This document shows positions 22,509-23,458 of a DNA stretch of 23,458 nucleotides, piece by piece (position 1 is the stretch's first letter; the number at the start of each line of letters is the position of its first letter). Both the position numbers and the translations under genes were made by a program. Below the pieces are notes generated by a model that was not told the origin of the DNA, searched no databases, and saw only the letters and a list, made by a program, of their open reading frames with translations. Source of the DNA: a virus; the IMG/VR virus record IMGVR_UViG_3300046002_003585, positions 1-23,458 of that record; one strand, 5' to 3'.

Positions 22509-23207
22509 CTAAGAGTTATATCTGTTTAATAAAGTGTCGTCGTCGTCGTCATCCATAGGTTGATTAAATGAATTTTCAATATCAGATGGGTTAAAATTTT
22601 CAACTTCATCATTTGTTAAAACATATTCATTTTTTCCACTTTTTTCCATTTCAACTTTTTTCTCATCGAAAAAATCGGCTAAATTTTGTTTAAATGGTCC
22701 AGAATCTAAACTTCTTAACTCTAATTTTTCTTGTGGGCTTTTTGGTCTAAACTTATCAAATTTAGTTTCTAACGAATCTATTTTAGAAACTAATTTATCC
22801 ATTTCGGATAATTTTTCTTCCATATTTTTAATTTGATCAAACAAGTTGGTAAAATATTCTTCTTGTTTGTCAGCCATAGTTTTTTGAGAATCAACTAAAT
22901 CTGTTATATCAAGTTCTTCAACACCTTCACCTTCTTCACCTTCTTCTCCTTCACCTCCTTCACCTCCAACTTCTTCAACATCAGGGTCCGAAGCAACATC
23001 AACAGGTGTTGGTGGGGTTGTTGGTGCTCCTGCCGCAGCGGGATCTGCTGGAGGTGGTGGTGCTCCTGCCGCAGCGGGATCTGCTGGAGGTGGTGGTGGT
23101 GCTCCTGCCGCAGCGGGATCTGCTGGGGGAACATCTTGTTCAGTTATATATCGATTAATTGAATTGTATCTAGCAATTTCATTTAATATTTTCTCATCTA
23201 TTCTCAT
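22509..23207 (-). CDS. Acidic coiled-coil protein with Pro/Ala repeats and N-terminal leader, 232 aa
   Basis: Not a recognised family, but the layout is clear. Residues 1-23 are a helix-like leader ending Y-I-T-E. Residues 27-62 contain three near-identical copies of PPADPAAAGAP. Residues about 78-100 are a Glu/Gly stretch. Residues about 105-153 form a probable coiled coil (heptad-like, KNMEEKLSEMDKLVSKIDSL). The end is acidic (PMDDDDDD). There are no Cys residues and no membrane segment. Low complexity, an acidic coiled coil and a possible cleavage site resemble scaffold or internal head proteins of T4-like phages. That role is inference. The gene starts one base after the stop of the 74-aa gene, so the two are co-expressed, and a strong terminator closes the pair. 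Confidence 0.75.
   Translation of the reverse strand: MRIDEKILNEIARYNSINRYITEQDVPPADPAAAGAPPPPPADPAAAGAPPPPADPAAAGAPTTPPTPVDVASDPDVEEVGGEGGEGEEGEEGEGVEELDITDLVDSQKTMADKQEEYFTNLFDQIKNMEEKLSEMDKLVSKIDSLETKFDKFRPKSPQEKLELRSLDSGPFKQNLADFFDEKKVEMEKSGKNEYVLTNDEVENFNPSDIENSFNQPMDDDDDDTLLNRYNS
23023..23127 (-). repeat. Three tandem repeats encoding Pro/Ala-rich units
   Basis: Three copies of a unit with core GCAGATCCCGCTGCGGCAGG (minus strand) start at about 23023, 23059 and 23098 (periods 36 and 39 nt) and are in frame in the 232-aa gene. They are nearly identical at DNA level and much richer in G+C than the surroundings, which suggests recent slippage or duplication. Confidence 0.9.
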
Positions 23208-23208
23208 A

Positions 23209-23433
23209 CTATCCGTTTAATAATGTTTTTATGCCATGTGTGGTCTCTACTTGTATTTTTTTAAATGCTCTCTTCGTATTGTCAACCCTCTCAATAAGAC
23301 CATCTTTCATTCTTAGGGTATAACAATCACCAGTGTCTAGATCACAAACTTCTTTTGTTCCGTCACCCATTTCTTTTTCAGATACTCTTGTGTTTTTTCC
23401 AAGATAATTATCTAATAATAATTTTGTATTCAT
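23209..23433 (-). CDS. Small unknown protein, 74 aa
   Basis: Starts at ATG 23433 and ends at TAG 23211-23209, one base before the next ATG. The protein is charged, with a central EVCDLDTGDCYTLRMKDG segment that has two Cys seven residues apart and a turn-rich pattern, then a basic end (KRAFKKIQVETTHGIKTLL). No membrane segment or known motif is seen. The 25 nt in front of it contain a TATTTAT element, so it may be the first gene of the two-gene operon with the 232-aa protein. Function unknown. Confidence 0.65.
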   Translation of the reverse strand: MNTKLLLDNYLGKNTRVSEKEMGDGTKEVCDLDTGDCYTLRMKDGLIERVDNTKRAFKKIQVETTHGIKTLLNG

Positions 23434-23447
23434 AATTGTGTTTTATT

Positions 23448-23454
23448 ATAAATA
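23448..23454 (-). promoter_or_regulatory. TATTTAT element upstream of the 74-aa gene
   Basis: Coding-strand TATTTAT in context GATATTTATAATAAAAC lies 14 nt before ATG 23433, at the window's right edge. Any upstream partner element is outside the window. Confidence 0.35.
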
Positions 23455-23458
23455 TCTA

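Noticed and set aside
22904-23134. His/Gln-rich 76-aa frame overlapping the repeat region
   Set aside because: It is an out-of-frame reading of the tandem repeat within the 232-aa gene.
1-23458. tRNA genes, CRISPR arrays, insertion sequences, integrase or attachment sites
   Set aside because: No cloverleaf-like sequence, spaced direct repeats, transposase or integrase motif was found by reading; gaps between genes are too short for most of these.

Overview
The window looks like part of a T4-like (myovirus) genome, probably from a phage of a Bacteroidota (Flavobacteriia-like) host. T4-like markers seen directly are a gp25-family baseplate wedge protein, a gp6-like baseplate wedge protein, a UvsX-type recombinase, a gp32-like ssDNA-binding protein, a T4 RNase H-like FEN nuclease and a gp41/DnaB helicase. 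The host is an inference. It rests on the low G+C (about 30% by eye), A-rich leaders with almost no Shine-Dalgarno sequences, TAnnTTT-like promoter elements, and a small Cys-rich protein of a family (DUF5522) that I know mainly from Bacteroidota.

Every gene is on the minus strand, so transcription runs from high to low coordinates. In that order: (1) 23433-22509, a 74-aa unknown protein and a 232-aa acidic, coiled-coil protein with Pro/Ala repeats, closed by a strong terminator. (2) 22393-21524, the gp32-like protein, with its own sigma70-like promoter and its own terminator. (3) 21442-15443, a replication, recombination and nucleotide block: uvsX, RNase H, an unknown 149-aa gene, dnaB, a class II (B12-dependent) ribonucleotide reductase nrdJ and the DUF5522-like gene, closed by a terminator. 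(4) 15397-14609, a peptidoglycan amidase with a peptidoglycan-binding domain and an N-terminal leader. (5) 14557-1, the baseplate/tail block: gp25, gp6, a 1882-aa giant protein with a central block of hydrophobic segments, then five further virion-like proteins of 600, 268, 391, 301 and at least 605 aa. The last one runs off the left edge.

How the genes fit together: UvsX, gp32, RNase H and helicase would form the recombination-dependent replication machinery, and NrdJ would supply dNTPs. The lower half would build the baseplate and the tail-tip proteins that contact the host. Genes within blocks are packed tightly (TAATG stop/start overlaps at 3927 and 1815, gaps of 1-18 nt elsewhere). Nearly all space between genes over 30 nt holds either a terminator or a recurring coding-strand TATTTAT element close to a start codon. 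No stretch over 300 bases lacks a gene. No tRNA, CRISPR array, insertion sequence or integrase was seen.

The points most worth following up are: the giant protein with a membrane-like block and Cys clusters; N-terminal leaders ending in I-x-E (T4 prohead-protease style) on two otherwise unrelated proteins; the TATTTAT intergenic motif; and the nrdJ/DUF5522 pair.
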